Notes: generated by a model from the sequence alone, not told the origin. A stretch of DNA of 64,000 nt from an uncultured Prevotella sp. (GCA_900543585.1 UQRP01000004.1:56996-120995); one strand, 5' to 3'; positions 45,046-54,105 are shown, counted from the stretch's first letter. A program made the numbers and translations.

Positions 45046-46551
45046 ATGACATTTCTAACATTATTCGTCATTATACCTGTCCTGATGCTGCTCTGCCTTT
45101 GGCTGGCACGCAACGACAGTCAGGTGCGTATCGTGATGGCAGTTGGCTCCTCTGCATTGCTTGCTCTGTCCATCTATCTGGTCTTTGCGTTTATCAGCGC
45201 ACGCCACACGATGCCCGCATCTCAATATCCGTTCCTCTTCGGTGATGCCATCCCTTGGTTTAAGCCGTTGCACATCTTCTATCGCACTGGTGTCGATGGC
45301 ATCGCTGTGGTGATGATTCTCCTTTCGGCCATCATCGTCTTCACCGGTACTTTCGCCTCTTGGCAGCAGCACCCCCAGCAGAAAGAATACTTCCTCTGGT
45401 TTACACTGCTCTCCACCGGTGTCTTTGGATTCTTCATCTCTGAGGACCTCTTCACGATGTTCATGTTCTATGAGGTAGCCCTTATCCCTATGTATCTCCT
45501 TATCGGTGTGTGGGGAACAGGCCCGAAGGAGTATTCAGCCATGAAGCTGACCTTGATGCTGATGGGAGGTTCTGCACTCCTCATCATTGGTATCTTAGGT
45601 ATCTATTTCTTCAATGGTCAGTATAGCGGTACCTACACCATGAGTGTGGTGGAGATAGCTCAGAGCAATTGCATCCCTGTTGCCATCCAAAAGGTATTCT
45701 TCCCGTTCATCTTTATTGGCTTCGGTATCTTGGGTGCTCTCTTCCCCTTCCACACATGGTCTCCTGATGGTCATGCTTCTGCGCCTACGGCAGTGTCTAT
45801 GTTGCACGCCGGTGTGCTGATGAAGCTCGGAGGTTATGGATGCTTCCGCATTGCTATGTTCCTCCTGCCTGAGGCTGCTCAGCAGCTGTCATGGATATTC
45901 CTGATCCTGACAACTATCTCTGTCGTCTATGGTGCGCTCTCTGCATGCGTTCAGACCGACCTGAAGTATATCAACGCTTACTCTTCTGTGTCTCACTGTG
46001 GCATGGTGCTCTTCGCTCTGCTGATGATGACTCAGACAGCCGCGACGGGTGCTATCCTGCAGATGCTCTCTCACGGTCTGATGACGGCTCTCTTCTTTGC
46101 TGTCATCGGTATGATTTATCACCGTACTGGCACACGTGACGTACGTCGTTTGGGTGGATTGATGAAGATTATGCCTTTCCTCGCTGTGGCTTATGTCATC
46201 GCTGGTCTTGCTAACCTCGGTCTCCCTGGCTTCTCAGGATTCGTCGCTGAGATGAATATCTTTGTGGGTTCTTTCCAGCACGCTGACCTCTTCCATCGTG
46301 TCTGCACCATTGTGGCCTGCACAAGTATTGTCATCACTGCTGTGTATATCCTTCGTGTCGTGGGTAAGATCTGCTATCAGACCGTTCCTAACCCTGAGTA
46401 TTTCAAACTCACGGACGCTTCGTGGGACGAGCGCATCGCTGTCGGCGCACTCATCTTCTGTGTGGCCGGCCTCGGTCTCGCTCCACTGTGGGCTCAGGAC
46501 ATCATCAACGATGCTGTGGCTCCTATGATTATGCATATTACTGGAATGTAA
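45046..46551 (+). CDS. nuoM: NADH-quinone oxidoreductase subunit M
   Basis: NuoM is the middle antiporter-like proton pump of complex I. It has 501 residues with 13-14 helices. The conserved Glu is in FMFYEVALIPMYLLIGVWG. The family signature is FPFHTWSPDGHASAPTAVSM with VLMKLGGYGCFRIA. Charged channel residues appear in SVSHCGMVLF and QMLSHGLMTALFF. The gene order L-M-N is intact. Confidence 0.95.
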   Translation: MTFLTLFVIIPVLMLLCLWLARNDSQVRIVMAVGSSALLALSIYLVFAFISARHTMPASQYPFLFGDAIPWFKPLHIFYRTGVDGIAVVMILLSAIIVFTGTFASWQQHPQQKEYFLWFTLLSTGVFGFFISEDLFTMFMFYEVALIPMYLLIGVWGTGPKEYSAMKLTLMLMGGSALLIIGILGIYFFNGQYSGTYTMSVVEIAQSNCIPVAIQKVFFPFIFIGFGILGALFPFHTWSPDGHASAPTAVSMLHAGVLMKLGGYGCFRIAMFLLPEAAQQLSWIFLILTTISVVYGALSACVQTDLKYINAYSSVSHCGMVLFALLMMTQTAATGAILQMLSHGLMTALFFAVIGMIYHRTGTRDVRRLGGLMKIMPFLAVAYVIAGLANLGLPGFSGFVAEMNIFVGSFQHADLFHRVCTIVACTSIVITAVYILRVVGKICYQTVPNPEYFKLTDASWDERIAVGALIFCVAGLGLAPLWAQDIINDAVAPMIMHITGM

Positions 46552-46591
46552 GCAGTCCTTCGGTATTTCCGAACTAAAACAAGATTAAACA

Positions 46592-48145
46592 ATGAATATC
46601 GATTACAGTCAATTTCTGAATATGATGCCAGAGGTCACACTGATGGCTATCCTCGTGATAGTATTCCTTGTCGACCTCTTCACGGCACAGCGCCCGTCTG
46701 CTCTCGCTATCGAGCAAGCTGACAAAGGGGAGCAAGGACTGCAAAACAGCGCAGTAAAGGGTGTGGCTGCCTTGACACTCGGCCAATCCTGCATGCGTCC
46801 TTGGTTCAACCCTATGGTATGCGCATTGATGTTGATTCATGTTCTTATCAACATATTTCCTACCGATGCTGCCACATGCTTTGGCGGTATGTATGCTACT
46901 AATGCTTCTGTAGGCGTTATCAAGAGCATTCTGGCTTTCGGCACCCTCGTGGTTCTCATCCAGGCCCGCGAGTGGCTGTCACGTACCGATACGGCCTTCA
47001 AAGAGGGCGAGTTCTATGTGCTCGTTATCTCTACTCTGTTGGGCATGAACATGATGGTTTCTGCCAACCATTTCCTCTTATTCTTCTTAGGACTGGAGAT
47101 GGCTTCCGTGCCTATGGCTTGCCTCGTGGCTATGGACAAGTACCGTCATTACTCTGCCGAGGCTGGAGCTAAGTTCATCCTTACCGCAACATTCTCAAGT
47201 GGTGTGATGCTCTTCGGCATCAGCTTCATCTATGGAGCTGTCGGTACAATGTATTTCGACGATGTGGCTGCCAAGCTCACCGTCTCTCCTCTGACGATTA
47301 TGGGTATGGTGTTCTTCTTCAGTGGTCTGGGCTTTAAGATTTCTCTTGTGCCTTTCCACTTCTGGACGGCTGATACCTACCAGGGAGCACCGACGACAGT
47401 GTCTGGCTACCTGAGTGTTATCTCTAAGGGCGCTGCTGCTTTTGCACTCTGCGCCATTCTGATGAAGGTCTTTGCACCGATGGTGGACTACTGGCGCTAC
47501 ATGCTGATGGTCGTCATTGTGCTCTCTATCACGGTGGCTAACCTCTTTGCCATCCACCAGAAGAACCTTAAACGATTCATGGCTTTCAGCTCTATCTCAC
47601 AGGCTGGATATATCATGCTCGCTGTCTTAGGTGATACTGCTATGGGTGTGACAGCACTGAGCTATTACGTGCTTATCTATGTTGTTGCCAACCTCGCAGT
47701 ATTCGCTATTATCTCTTCTGTTGAGGAGCACAATGGTGGAACGGTAAACATGGATTTCTATAATGGCTTCTACAAGACGAACCCTCGTCTGAGCTTTGTC
47801 ATGACGCTGGCATTGTTCTCTCTGGGTGGTATTCCGCCGTTCGCAGGTATGTTCTCGAAGTTCTTCGTCTTCATGGCTGCTGTCGACGGTGCACAGATTT
47901 CCACTGCTATAGGTGGTCTTACTTATGCTGTCGTCTTTATCGCATTGGTCAACACAGTGATAAGCCTTTACTACTATCTGCTCATTGTCAAGGCGATGTT
48001 TATTAAGCCTGCTGACAATCCGCTGCCGACTTTTAAGAGTGCCATGAGCACAAAGTTGTGCCTGGCTATCTGCATCTTTGGTGTTGTGGCCTTCGGTGTA
48101 TGCTCTGGGGTCTATGACTGGATTGCAGCCGCAGCTGGTATGTAA
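46592..48145 (+). CDS. nuoN: NADH-quinone oxidoreductase subunit N
   Basis: NuoN is the third antiporter-like subunit and ends the operon. It has 517 residues. Conserved elements include FLGLEMASVPMACLVAM (Glu), GLGFKISLVPFHFWTADTYQG in two parts (Lys) and YLSVISKGAAAFAL. KNLKRFMAFSSISQAGYIML is also typical. An insert around residues 40-75 (ALAIEQADKGEQGLQNSAVKG) lies in a loop and is not seen in enterobacterial NuoN. A long terminator follows at 48166. Confidence 0.94.
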   Translation: MNIDYSQFLNMMPEVTLMAILVIVFLVDLFTAQRPSALAIEQADKGEQGLQNSAVKGVAALTLGQSCMRPWFNPMVCALMLIHVLINIFPTDAATCFGGMYATNASVGVIKSILAFGTLVVLIQAREWLSRTDTAFKEGEFYVLVISTLLGMNMMVSANHFLLFFLGLEMASVPMACLVAMDKYRHYSAEAGAKFILTATFSSGVMLFGISFIYGAVGTMYFDDVAAKLTVSPLTIMGMVFFFSGLGFKISLVPFHFWTADTYQGAPTTVSGYLSVISKGAAAFALCAILMKVFAPMVDYWRYMLMVVIVLSITVANLFAIHQKNLKRFMAFSSISQAGYIMLAVLGDTAMGVTALSYYVLIYVVANLAVFAIISSVEEHNGGTVNMDFYNGFYKTNPRLSFVMTLALFSLGGIPPFAGMFSKFFVFMAAVDGAQISTAIGGLTYAVVFIALVNTVISLYYYLLIVKAMFIKPADNPLPTFKSAMSTKLCLAICIFGVVAFGVCSGVYDWIAAAAGM

Positions 48146-48165
48146 CAAGATAATTCTGTATTAAT

Positions 48166-48209
48166 AGCGCCCCGGGTCTGGAAACAATTCCATACTCGGG
48201 GCGCTTTTT
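48166..48209 (+). terminator. Terminator of the complex I operon
   Basis: AGCGCCCCG (48166-48174) pairs with CGGGGCGCT (48197-48205). The inner bases extend the stem (TGGAA/TTCCA over loop ACAA), making a long hairpin followed by TTTT. It lies 20 bases after the nuoN stop and just before the MATE gene. Confidence 0.88.
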
Positions 48210-48222
48210 GTGTGAACCTGAC

Positions 48223-49581
48223 ATGTTTATATCATTCGTTTCTCGTAATTCATATTCTTCCTACTACCGACAGCTTATCCTGCTGGGACTGCCTATAGTC
48301 ATAGGTCAGCTTGGCTCCATCGTTCTGGCTTTTGCTGACACCTTGATGATAGGCCATCATTCTACCATAGAACTTGCTGCAGCTGCTTTCGTCAACAATA
48401 TGTTCAACCTTGTCATTATCTTTGCGCTTGGCTTCTCGTATGCCGTCACACCGACGGTTGGTACATTGTATGGACGCTGTGAGAATGAGAAAATTGGTGA
48501 GGTGGTGAAAAATGCAGTACTTGCCAACCTTTTGCTTGCTGCTTCCTTAGTGGTTGTCATGACTGTCTTTTATGCCTGTATAGGTCTTATGGGGCAGCCT
48601 ATAGAATTACTGCCTTATATCCGTCCTTATTTCCTTGTCCTTCTGGCATCCCTACCTTTTGTCTGTCTGTTCAATGTCTTCAAACAGTTTGCCGATGGCA
48701 TCACGGATACGGCCTTGTCAATGTGGATTATCATAGGAGGAAATCTTCTGAATATATTGGGCAATTGGATTCTTATCTATGGCAAATTCGGAGCTCCGGA
48801 GATGGGCATTGTCGGAGCAGGACTGAGTACGCTGATTTCACGAATTATGATGGCTGTGGCAATGATTGTTGTTTTTGCTTCAGCAAAGAAATATCAGGTC
48901 TATGCCTGCGGGTATCGTGAAGGAAGAGTCAATCGCGACGACTTTGTACATCTATGTAAACTCGGAGCTCCTGTCGCTTTACAGATGGGAATGGAGACAG
49001 CAGCTTTCAGCCTTACAAGTATTATTGTAGGATGGATAGGGACGTCGGCTCTTGCTGCCCATCAGGTGATGCTTACCATTAGCCAACTGGGCTTTATGAT
49101 TTATTATGGCTTGGGGGCTGCTACTGCTGTGAGAATCAGTAATGCGGTCGGTCAGCGCGACTGGGAGAAGGCGCGGGGCAACGCCTATGCGGCCATGCAG
49201 ATTGTTGTGGGGATAGGCGCCGTTGTCAGCCTTGTCATCTTCGTGTTCAGAAATGACTTGGGTGTTTTTTTTACAGACAGCAAGGATGTGGCACGCTTGG
49301 TGGCGGTGACGGTTATACCCTTTGTTATTTACCAATTCGGTGATGCTTTACAGATTGTCTTTGGTAACAGCCTTCGTGGCCTAAGCTATGTTCGACCTCT
49401 GGTCTTTTATGCGTTTATAGCCTATTTCATAGTTTCGTTGCCTTTGAGCTATCTCTTTGGCATTGTGATGAACATGGGACTCATGGGCGTGTGGTTCTCG
49501 TTTCCATTTGGTTTGACCACAGCAGGATTGCTCTATCTCATGGCGTTTCGTAAGAGATTGAGGGAGATAGAGCAAAACTAA
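48223..49581 (+). CDS. MATE family efflux transporter
   Basis: This is a 452-residue multidrug and toxin extrusion antiporter of the inner membrane, exchanging Na+ or H+ for an organic substrate. The start is the ATG at 48223 (MFISFVSRNSYSSYY), after the terminator. Twelve helices are predicted. Typical segments are GLPIVIGQLGSIVLAFADTLM (quoted in part), the first-half loop YAVTPTVGTLYGR and the second-half mirror SALAAHQVMLTISQLGFM. GLGAATAVRISNAVGQRDWEKAR is the conserved loop of the second half. The substrate is not predictable. It has no partner gene. Confidence 0.92.
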   Translation: MFISFVSRNSYSSYYRQLILLGLPIVIGQLGSIVLAFADTLMIGHHSTIELAAAAFVNNMFNLVIIFALGFSYAVTPTVGTLYGRCENEKIGEVVKNAVLANLLLAASLVVVMTVFYACIGLMGQPIELLPYIRPYFLVLLASLPFVCLFNVFKQFADGITDTALSMWIIIGGNLLNILGNWILIYGKFGAPEMGIVGAGLSTLISRIMMAVAMIVVFASAKKYQVYACGYREGRVNRDDFVHLCKLGAPVALQMGMETAAFSLTSIIVGWIGTSALAAHQVMLTISQLGFMIYYGLGAATAVRISNAVGQRDWEKARGNAYAAMQIVVGIGAVVSLVIFVFRNDLGVFFTDSKDVARLVAVTVIPFVIYQFGDALQIVFGNSLRGLSYVRPLVFYAFIAYFIVSLPLSYLFGIVMNMGLMGVWFSFPFGLTTAGLLYLMAFRKRLREIEQN

Positions 49582-49626
49582 GGCAATCACTCGCTGAGGA
49601 TTGCTTTGTGTTGCATATAGAATGGG

Positions 49627-50718
49627 TTATTGAAGGGGCAACGTGCCTATTAATTTCTCCACAAGTCGGGGAACGGCATATGCTCGAAGTTGAGACTCTG
49701 GTATCCATTGAAAGTCTGTCGACAATGTTGGACGGATGTCTGTCTTAAGAAGATAGAAGTCTGCAAGAAGAATGCGATGCGTGAGGATATGCTTTACACC
49801 GGAAGCTAACAGTTGCAGTTCTCCCTGCCATGCGGGCAGGGATTCGTTCTCAAAAACGGGTGGCTCCCAAAGACCTTGCCAGATATCGCCTTTCCCACGT
49901 CGATGGATAGCGGTGTAGCCTTTACAGCGAATATAGATATATTGCAAATGTCGCGTGGTAATCTTTGTCTTATTAATCTTCATAGGTAGACGGTCGATAG
50001 TGCCGTGACGGTAGCCCTCACATTCCTCTATAAAAGGGCAATGCAGGCATGCTGGAGATTGTGGGGTGCATAGTGTCGCACCGAAGTCCATCATAGCCTG
50101 ATTGAATAGGCTGGCACCATTCCCTTGCTCACCCCATGGTGAACGTCCCTCTGAAGGAACGGCCTGGATTAGGTCGTTGGCAAGGCGTGAAAAGAGATGC
50201 TTGCCCTCGGTGGTATTGATAGGTGTGTCTATACCATTCAGTCTCGCCAAAACGCGGTAGGCATTGCCATCGACAGCTGCTACTTTGATGCCATAAGCAA
50301 ATGATGCAATGGCAGCTGCCGTGTAGTCTCCGACACCTTTGAGCTTTTTGATGCCGTCAAGCGTCTTGGGAAAATAACCTAAGGCTACAACTTGGCGGGC
50401 GGCTGTATGCAGATTGCGGGCTCGGGAGTAATAGCCAAGACCCTGCCAGAGTTTCAATACCTCATCTTCACTGGCTGCCGCAAGGGCGTCGATGGTGGGC
50501 CATGTGTTGATAAAACGCTGCCAGTAAGTGAGGCCCTGGTTGACGCGGGTCTGTTGAAGGATAATCTCGCTGAGCCAGATAGGGTAGGGGGAGCGGGTAT
50601 GGCGCCATGGTAGATCACGTCCATTTGAAGCATACCAATCTAATAGAGTGGCGCAGAATCGTGCTGCTTTTATGTCTTGCTCGCTCTCGGAGCTCCTTTT
50701 ATGAGTCTGTTTATCCAT
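49627..50718 (-). CDS. mutY: A/G-specific adenine DNA glycosylase
   Basis: MutY removes adenine mispaired with 8-oxoguanine. It has 363 residues. The catalytic Glu is in LSEIILQQTRVNQGLTYW, the helix-hairpin-helix is LKGVGDYTAAAIASFAYG, and the catalytic Asp is in AAVDGNAYRVLARL. The 4Fe-4S cluster ligands are in CTPQSPACLHCPFIEEC, with Cys spacing 6-2-5. The C-terminal Nudix-like domain that reads 8-oxoG is present (WQGLWEPPVFENESLP). It is monocistronic and convergent with the MATE gene. Confidence 0.95.
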   Translation of the reverse strand: MDKQTHKRSSESEQDIKAARFCATLLDWYASNGRDLPWRHTRSPYPIWLSEIILQQTRVNQGLTYWQRFINTWPTIDALAAASEDEVLKLWQGLGYYSRARNLHTAARQVVALGYFPKTLDGIKKLKGVGDYTAAAIASFAYGIKVAAVDGNAYRVLARLNGIDTPINTTEGKHLFSRLANDLIQAVPSEGRSPWGEQGNGASLFNQAMMDFGATLCTPQSPACLHCPFIEECEGYRHGTIDRLPMKINKTKITTRHLQYIYIRCKGYTAIHRRGKGDIWQGLWEPPVFENESLPAWQGELQLLASGVKHILTHRILLADFYLLKTDIRPTLSTDFQWIPESQLRAYAVPRLVEKLIGTLPLQ

Positions 50719-50922
50719 AAATTCTTGTGTGTTCTTGCAAAAATATATCTTTTAGCGCTAGTCACAAAACATTTCCATATAAATTACAAACAATAAAGAT
50801 AGTTTTGAGAATTTATAAGCGCTTTTCTTGATTTATCCAATCGATTTTTCTGAATTCCCCAATCGATTATTTGATTTCCCCTATTTGATTTCTTGATTTC
50901 CTTTGCGGCCGCTTGCGATTGT

Positions 50923-51033
50923 ACGGCAAATGCCAGGGACATCCACGGCAAATGCCAAGGATATCCACGGCAAATGCCAGGGAATTCTTCGGCATATGCC
51001 ATCGACATCTCTGGCAAAATACCACGGACTGCC
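50923..51033. repeat. Five imperfect 22-base tandem repeats with internal dyads
   Basis: Units start at about 50923, 50945, 50967, 50989 and 51011; the first three begin ACGGCAAATGCCA. Each unit contains a short dyad GGCAnnTGCC, weakening in the last copy. They lie in the non-coding gap between mutY and the tRNA cluster (50719-51211). Further left (50815-50905) the gap holds AT-rich stretches with repeated ATCGATT and TTGATTT words. No gene is supported here. Confidence 0.75.
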
Positions 51034-51133
51034 TTTTTTGTTAGTTTTAGTAGCTAATAAATGCTGTAAGTGACCGTCTTTAGCCACTTAAAATGATAAG
51101 AAAGCAATATTTTTCAAAAAAGAAGGAGAAAAA

Positions 51134-51165
51134 TTTGCAGGGATAAAATAAAAGCACTACCTTTG
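51134..51165 (+). promoter_or_regulatory. Promoter of the tRNA cluster
   Basis: TTTG (51134-51137), 20 bases, TACCTTTG (51158-51165). It is identical in form to the tRNA-Pro promoter and lies 46 bases before the first tRNA. Confidence 0.85.
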
Positions 51166-51211
51166 CACCCGCATTCCGCAAGAGTGTTGATAAGTCAAGA
51201 ACCAAAGACTT

Positions 51212-51300
51212 GGAAGTTTGGGTGAGTGGCTGAAACCAGCAGTTTGCTAAACTGCCGTGCGCAATTACGCGTACCGGGGGTTCGAATCCCCCAGCTTCCG
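51212..51300 (+). tRNA. tRNA-Ser (anticodon GCT)
   Basis: An 89-base class II tRNA with a long variable arm. The acceptor is GGAAGTT/AGCTTCC with one G-U pair and discriminator G. The anticodon stem is GCAGT/ACTGC with loop TTGCTAA, and the T arm is GGGGG/CCCCC. CCA is not encoded. Confidence 0.95.
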
Positions 51301-51320
51301 CAAGACGAAAAAAGTTTAAT

Positions 51321-51392
51321 GGTCGGTTCATCTAATGGTTAGGATACAAGATTCTCAATCTTGGCATAAGAGTTCGATTCTCTTACCGACTA
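51321..51392 (+). tRNA. tRNA-Glu (anticodon CTC), first copy
   Basis: A 72-base cloverleaf. The anticodon stem is CAAGA/TCTTG with loop TTCTCAA, and the T arm is AAGAG/CTCTT-like with TTCGATT. The acceptor GGTCGGT pairs with ACCGACT, with a G1-U72 pair at the end. CCA is not encoded. Confidence 0.93.
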
Positions 51393-51446
51393 CGTAACTT
51401 TAAAGAATGCTTTATGTAAAATATTGCGTTCATTTTTTTTTGATAG

Positions 51447-51518
51447 GGTGGATTCATCTAATGGTTAGGATACAAGATTCTCAATCTTGGCATAGGGGTT
51501 CGATTCCCCTATCCACTA
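51447..51518 (+). tRNA. tRNA-Glu (anticodon CTC), second copy
   Basis: A 72-base tRNA identical to the first copy through the D and anticodon arms. The acceptor differs (GGTGGAT/ATCCACT, again with G1-U72), as does the T stem (AGGGG/CCCCT). Same anticodon loop TTCTCAA. CCA is not encoded. Confidence 0.93.
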
Positions 51519-51544
51519 CGTTTATTGTCTTGCTTAGCAAGATT

Positions 51545-51629
51545 GGAGAGATGGTAGAGTGGTCGATTACAACGGTCTTGAAAACCGTCGTACCGAAAGG
51601 TACCGGGGGTTCGAATCCCTCTCTCTCCG
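51545..51629 (+). tRNA. tRNA-Ser (anticodon TGA)
   Basis: An 85-base class II tRNA. The acceptor is GGAGAGA/TCTCTCC with discriminator G. The anticodon stem is ACGGT/ACCGT with loop CTTGAAA, and the variable arm is CGTACCGAAAGGTACC. It is the last tRNA before the integrase gene, a common place for element integration. Confidence 0.95.
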
Positions 51630-51675
51630 CTGAAAAGACTTTACAAAATAAGTAAGTCGTCTCACGAAATTAGCT

Positions 51676-51713
51676 AAGTGCCGTAAAATCAATGATTTGC
51701 GGCACTTTTTTTG
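51676..51713 (+). terminator. Terminator of the tRNA cluster
   Basis: AAGTGCCG (51676-51683) pairs with CGGCACTT (51700-51707), with inner AAAT/ATTT pairing and T7 after it. It marks chromosome sequence, so the left end of the mobile element must lie to its right. Confidence 0.8.
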
Positions 51714-51776
51714 TGTATTGCATTTCACATTGACTACATAATGAACCTCTGAATAGTCTCGAAATGGTCATATTTC

Positions 51777-51958
51777 GGCTACACATACGGTACACGAAAA
51801 CGAAAAAATCAAAAAGTGTAGCCAAAGACCACATAAAGACCCTCTACAGACCCGACAAAGACCACATAGAAATCATTGTAAATCAGTCGATTATGTTTAA
51901 CTTTGCAGCCGATGATTTTTCCGGCGATTGGAATACAAACTTCGGTTTTGTGTAGCCA
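51777..51958. repeat. TGTAGCC repeats upstream of the integrase
   Basis: Three copies of TGTAGCC(A) lie before the integrase: inverted at 51777-51784, direct at 51816-51823 and 51951-51958. The same word recurs many times after the integrase, which suggests arm-type binding sites of the recombinase. Confidence 0.55.
51875..51905 (+). promoter_or_regulatory. Integrase promoter
   Basis: ATTG (51875-51878), 19 bases, TAACTTTG (51898-51905). It lies between two of the TGTAGCC repeats, so recombinase binding could repress it. Confidence 0.55.
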
Positions 51959-52021
51959 AGCAGCTACAAGCCGTGTTGCTTTCTGCCGGGAGCATTGCTG
52001 CATTAATTTAATTTAAAACGT

Positions 52022-53326
52022 ATGAGACGCATTTTTAAGGTTAGTTTCTACATTCGTGGAAACCATGTTAACAAGGATGGCACATGTGCCGTCATGATCC
52101 GGCTCTCACTTGACGGTGAGCGTATCTCAGCAGGTACGACCGGAATCAGTATCAAACCAGAGCTGTGGGATGGTCAGCGTCAGCAGCTAAAAGGTCGTAA
52201 CACAGAAGTGGTGCAGACCAACAAGAAACTGGGGGGAATACGTGATGAGCTTTTGGCAATAGCCGAGAAACTGGAATTCGAGGGAAGTCTTGCTCTTGAC
52301 CGTGTAAAGGCAGTTTTCCTTGGAGTGGACGAAGACTACGACACTATCGGCAAACTCTTCGACAAGTACATCAAAAATGTTAAGGAACAGGTTGACGTTT
52401 GCCTGAGCAAGACATCTCTCAGCAAATACGAGCTGTGCCGTAGGCGTTTCATGCAGATGCTTGAGAAAAAGTATCACTGCAAGGATATGTCCCTCAAGGA
52501 ACTCAATCCTGTAGTAGTCCAAGACTACAAGAACTTTCTGATGACTGATGTCAACATGTGCAACAACACTGCCGTGAAGACCATGAAGACCTTCCGTACC
52601 GTAATCCTGCATGGCATCAAATTAGGTGTCATCCATAAGGATCCGTTCGTAGGTGTTCACTTCCACATGGAAAAGGTTGACCGAGGTTTCCTCACAGATG
52701 AGGAGATTTCTGCCATCATGACAAAGAAGTTCGACCTTCAACGCCTTGAGCTTGTGCGGGATTTGTTCATCTTCTCCTGCTTCACTGGACTCGCATACAT
52801 CGACGTTAAGGCTCTCACGCCTGATAAAGTCGTCAGGTTAGCCAATGTGGACTGGATCATGTCCACGCGTGTTAAGACAGTGACCCCTATCAATGTAGTA
52901 CTCTCAGAAGGCGCAAAACGCATTATTGAGAAGTACAAGGACGCTCCCAAGAAGAAAGGGCATGTATTCCCCATCCTCTCTAACCAGAAGATGAACCAGT
53001 ATCTTAAGGAGATTGCTACTGCTTGCGGCATCGACAAGGAACTTACTTTCCACATGGCACGCCACACCTTCGCCACGCTGACGTTGAGCAAGGGCGTGCC
53101 CATCGAGAGTGTCTCACGCATGCTCGGCCATACGAACATTCGGACTACTCAAATTTACGCCAAAATAACCAACAAGAAGATAGAGCATGATATGGCTAAG
53201 TTCTTCAAGGACAAGACTATATGCGACTTAAACAATGAGTCGATAAGCATGACGGCAAAGGACGAGCAAAGTCCCAAGACCAGGGGTAAGAAGGATGGTG
53301 GAACCCAGCCTGCTGCCAGAGCTTGA
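52022..53326 (+). CDS. Tyrosine recombinase (integrase) of a Bacteroidota integrative element
   Basis: This is a 434-residue site-specific recombinase with the Bacteroides-type layout. The N-terminal arm-binding domain is RRIFKVSFYIRGNHVNKDGT, then comes a SAM-like core-binding domain (residues 110-210). The catalytic domain has HMARHTFATLTLSKG (His and Arg), MLGHTNIRTTQIYAKI (His and Tyr nucleophile) and KTVTPINVVL with the likely Lys. The first catalytic Arg is replaced: FTGLAYIDVKAL has Ala where TGLR is canonical, as known for CTnDOT-like integrases. It reads away from tRNA-Ser(TGA). Confidence 0.93.
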   Translation: MRRIFKVSFYIRGNHVNKDGTCAVMIRLSLDGERISAGTTGISIKPELWDGQRQQLKGRNTEVVQTNKKLGGIRDELLAIAEKLEFEGSLALDRVKAVFLGVDEDYDTIGKLFDKYIKNVKEQVDVCLSKTSLSKYELCRRRFMQMLEKKYHCKDMSLKELNPVVVQDYKNFLMTDVNMCNNTAVKTMKTFRTVILHGIKLGVIHKDPFVGVHFHMEKVDRGFLTDEEISAIMTKKFDLQRLELVRDLFIFSCFTGLAYIDVKALTPDKVVRLANVDWIMSTRVKTVTPINVVLSEGAKRIIEKYKDAPKKKGHVFPILSNQKMNQYLKEIATACGIDKELTFHMARHTFATLTLSKGVPIESVSRMLGHTNIRTTQIYAKITNKKIEHDMAKFFKDKTICDLNNESISMTAKDEQSPKTRGKKDGGTQPAARA

Positions 53327-53430
53327 CGGCATCTTTACAGACAGTAATCATTTCAGATAAGTTTAAGGCTCTTGATGTGTAACAACGTCAAGAGCCTTTT
53401 AATATAGCATAGGTATGTAAGTCTAACCGT

Positions 53431-53800
53431 TGGCTACATTTTGGTACATCATACAATAAGCATCGTTTAATGTAGCCAACATCTCCAAATATGTCCTGTT
53501 GGAAGTGTAGCTGTAGCCAAATTGTAGCCACAGCCTCGTGTAATTGTAACCAGCATCTCCAAATATGGCCTGTTGGAAGTGTAGCCAAATTGTAGCCACA
53601 GCCTCGTGTAATTGTAGCCAACCTCCAAATATGGCCTGTTTGTTGTGTACTGATTTTGGTTGACAGTTTTGTTTGTTATTCCTAACTTAGTTTACACATC
53701 TTTCTTCTTATTCCTAGACAGGTTGCCAATAGAGGCCTGTTGGAAGTGTAGCCAAATTGTAGCCGCAGCCTCCTGTAATTGTAGCCAACATACCTCTAAT
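53431..53800. repeat. Tandem ~70-base repeats rich in TGTAGCCA
   Basis: The stretch holds about three and a half degenerate tandem units. Each contains CTCCAAATATGGCCTGTTGG, then one to three TGTAGCCA words and ACAGCCTCGTGTAATT. I count TGTAGCCA at 53471, 53512, 53523, 53580, 53591, 53613, 53747 and 53780, one inverted at 53431, and a TGTAGCCG at 53758. A break with unrelated AT-rich sequence lies at 53650-53720. Arm sites of the integrase are the likeliest explanation; plasmid-like iterons are another. Confidence 0.7.
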
Positions 53801-53839
53801 AATATTTGAATCAGCGAGTTATAAAATAATATATACGCT

Positions 53840-54105
53840 TTGAGGAATACACAGAAACTCAAAATACTTACTTGTCAAAAGCGGAAAGCAATAGTTCTCA
53901 AACAGCATCGTTCTATGGATTGTGTGCTGGCAACGAAGATGAAGCAAGGCAAGAGTAAGCGAAGCCTCATGCCGTCAGCGAAAGCAAAGTTGGCACGCAC
54001 TCAATCCTATGAGCAAAGCCTCCTACTCCTTTCCCTTGCCGCAGGAAGTCCCGTCCGGCGGTTAAAGCGGTGCTACGCAGTAGCATGGCTTTAAGGGAAT
54101 TGCAT
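53840..54105. repeat. Structured non-coding repeat, copy A
   Basis: This AT-poor non-coding stretch folds well: GGATTGTGTGC near 53917 pairs with GCACTCAATCC near 53999. At the end TTAAAGC, TGCTAC, GTAGCA and GCTTTAA (54061-54094) form a near-perfect hairpin. A diverged relative lies at 56231-56485 (for example CGGTTAAAG and TTCTATGG in both). The pair flanks the deiminase operon. No gene is supported: the only frame here is not conserved between the copies. Confidence 0.5.

Noticed and set aside
37731..48145. Loss of nuoE, nuoF and nuoG as a damaged complex I operon
   Set aside because: The eleven-subunit set without EFG is the normal form in Bacteroidota, so it is not a novelty or a deletion.
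50923..51033. CRISPR array
   Set aside because: The units are contiguous with no unique spacers, and no cas genes are near.
53431..53800. CRISPR array
   Set aside because: The units are degenerate tandem repeats without uniform spacers, next to an integrase.
53840..54094. An 84-codon frame in structured repeat A as a gene
   Set aside because: The matching frame in copy B is interrupted, and conservation follows the stems and not the codons.
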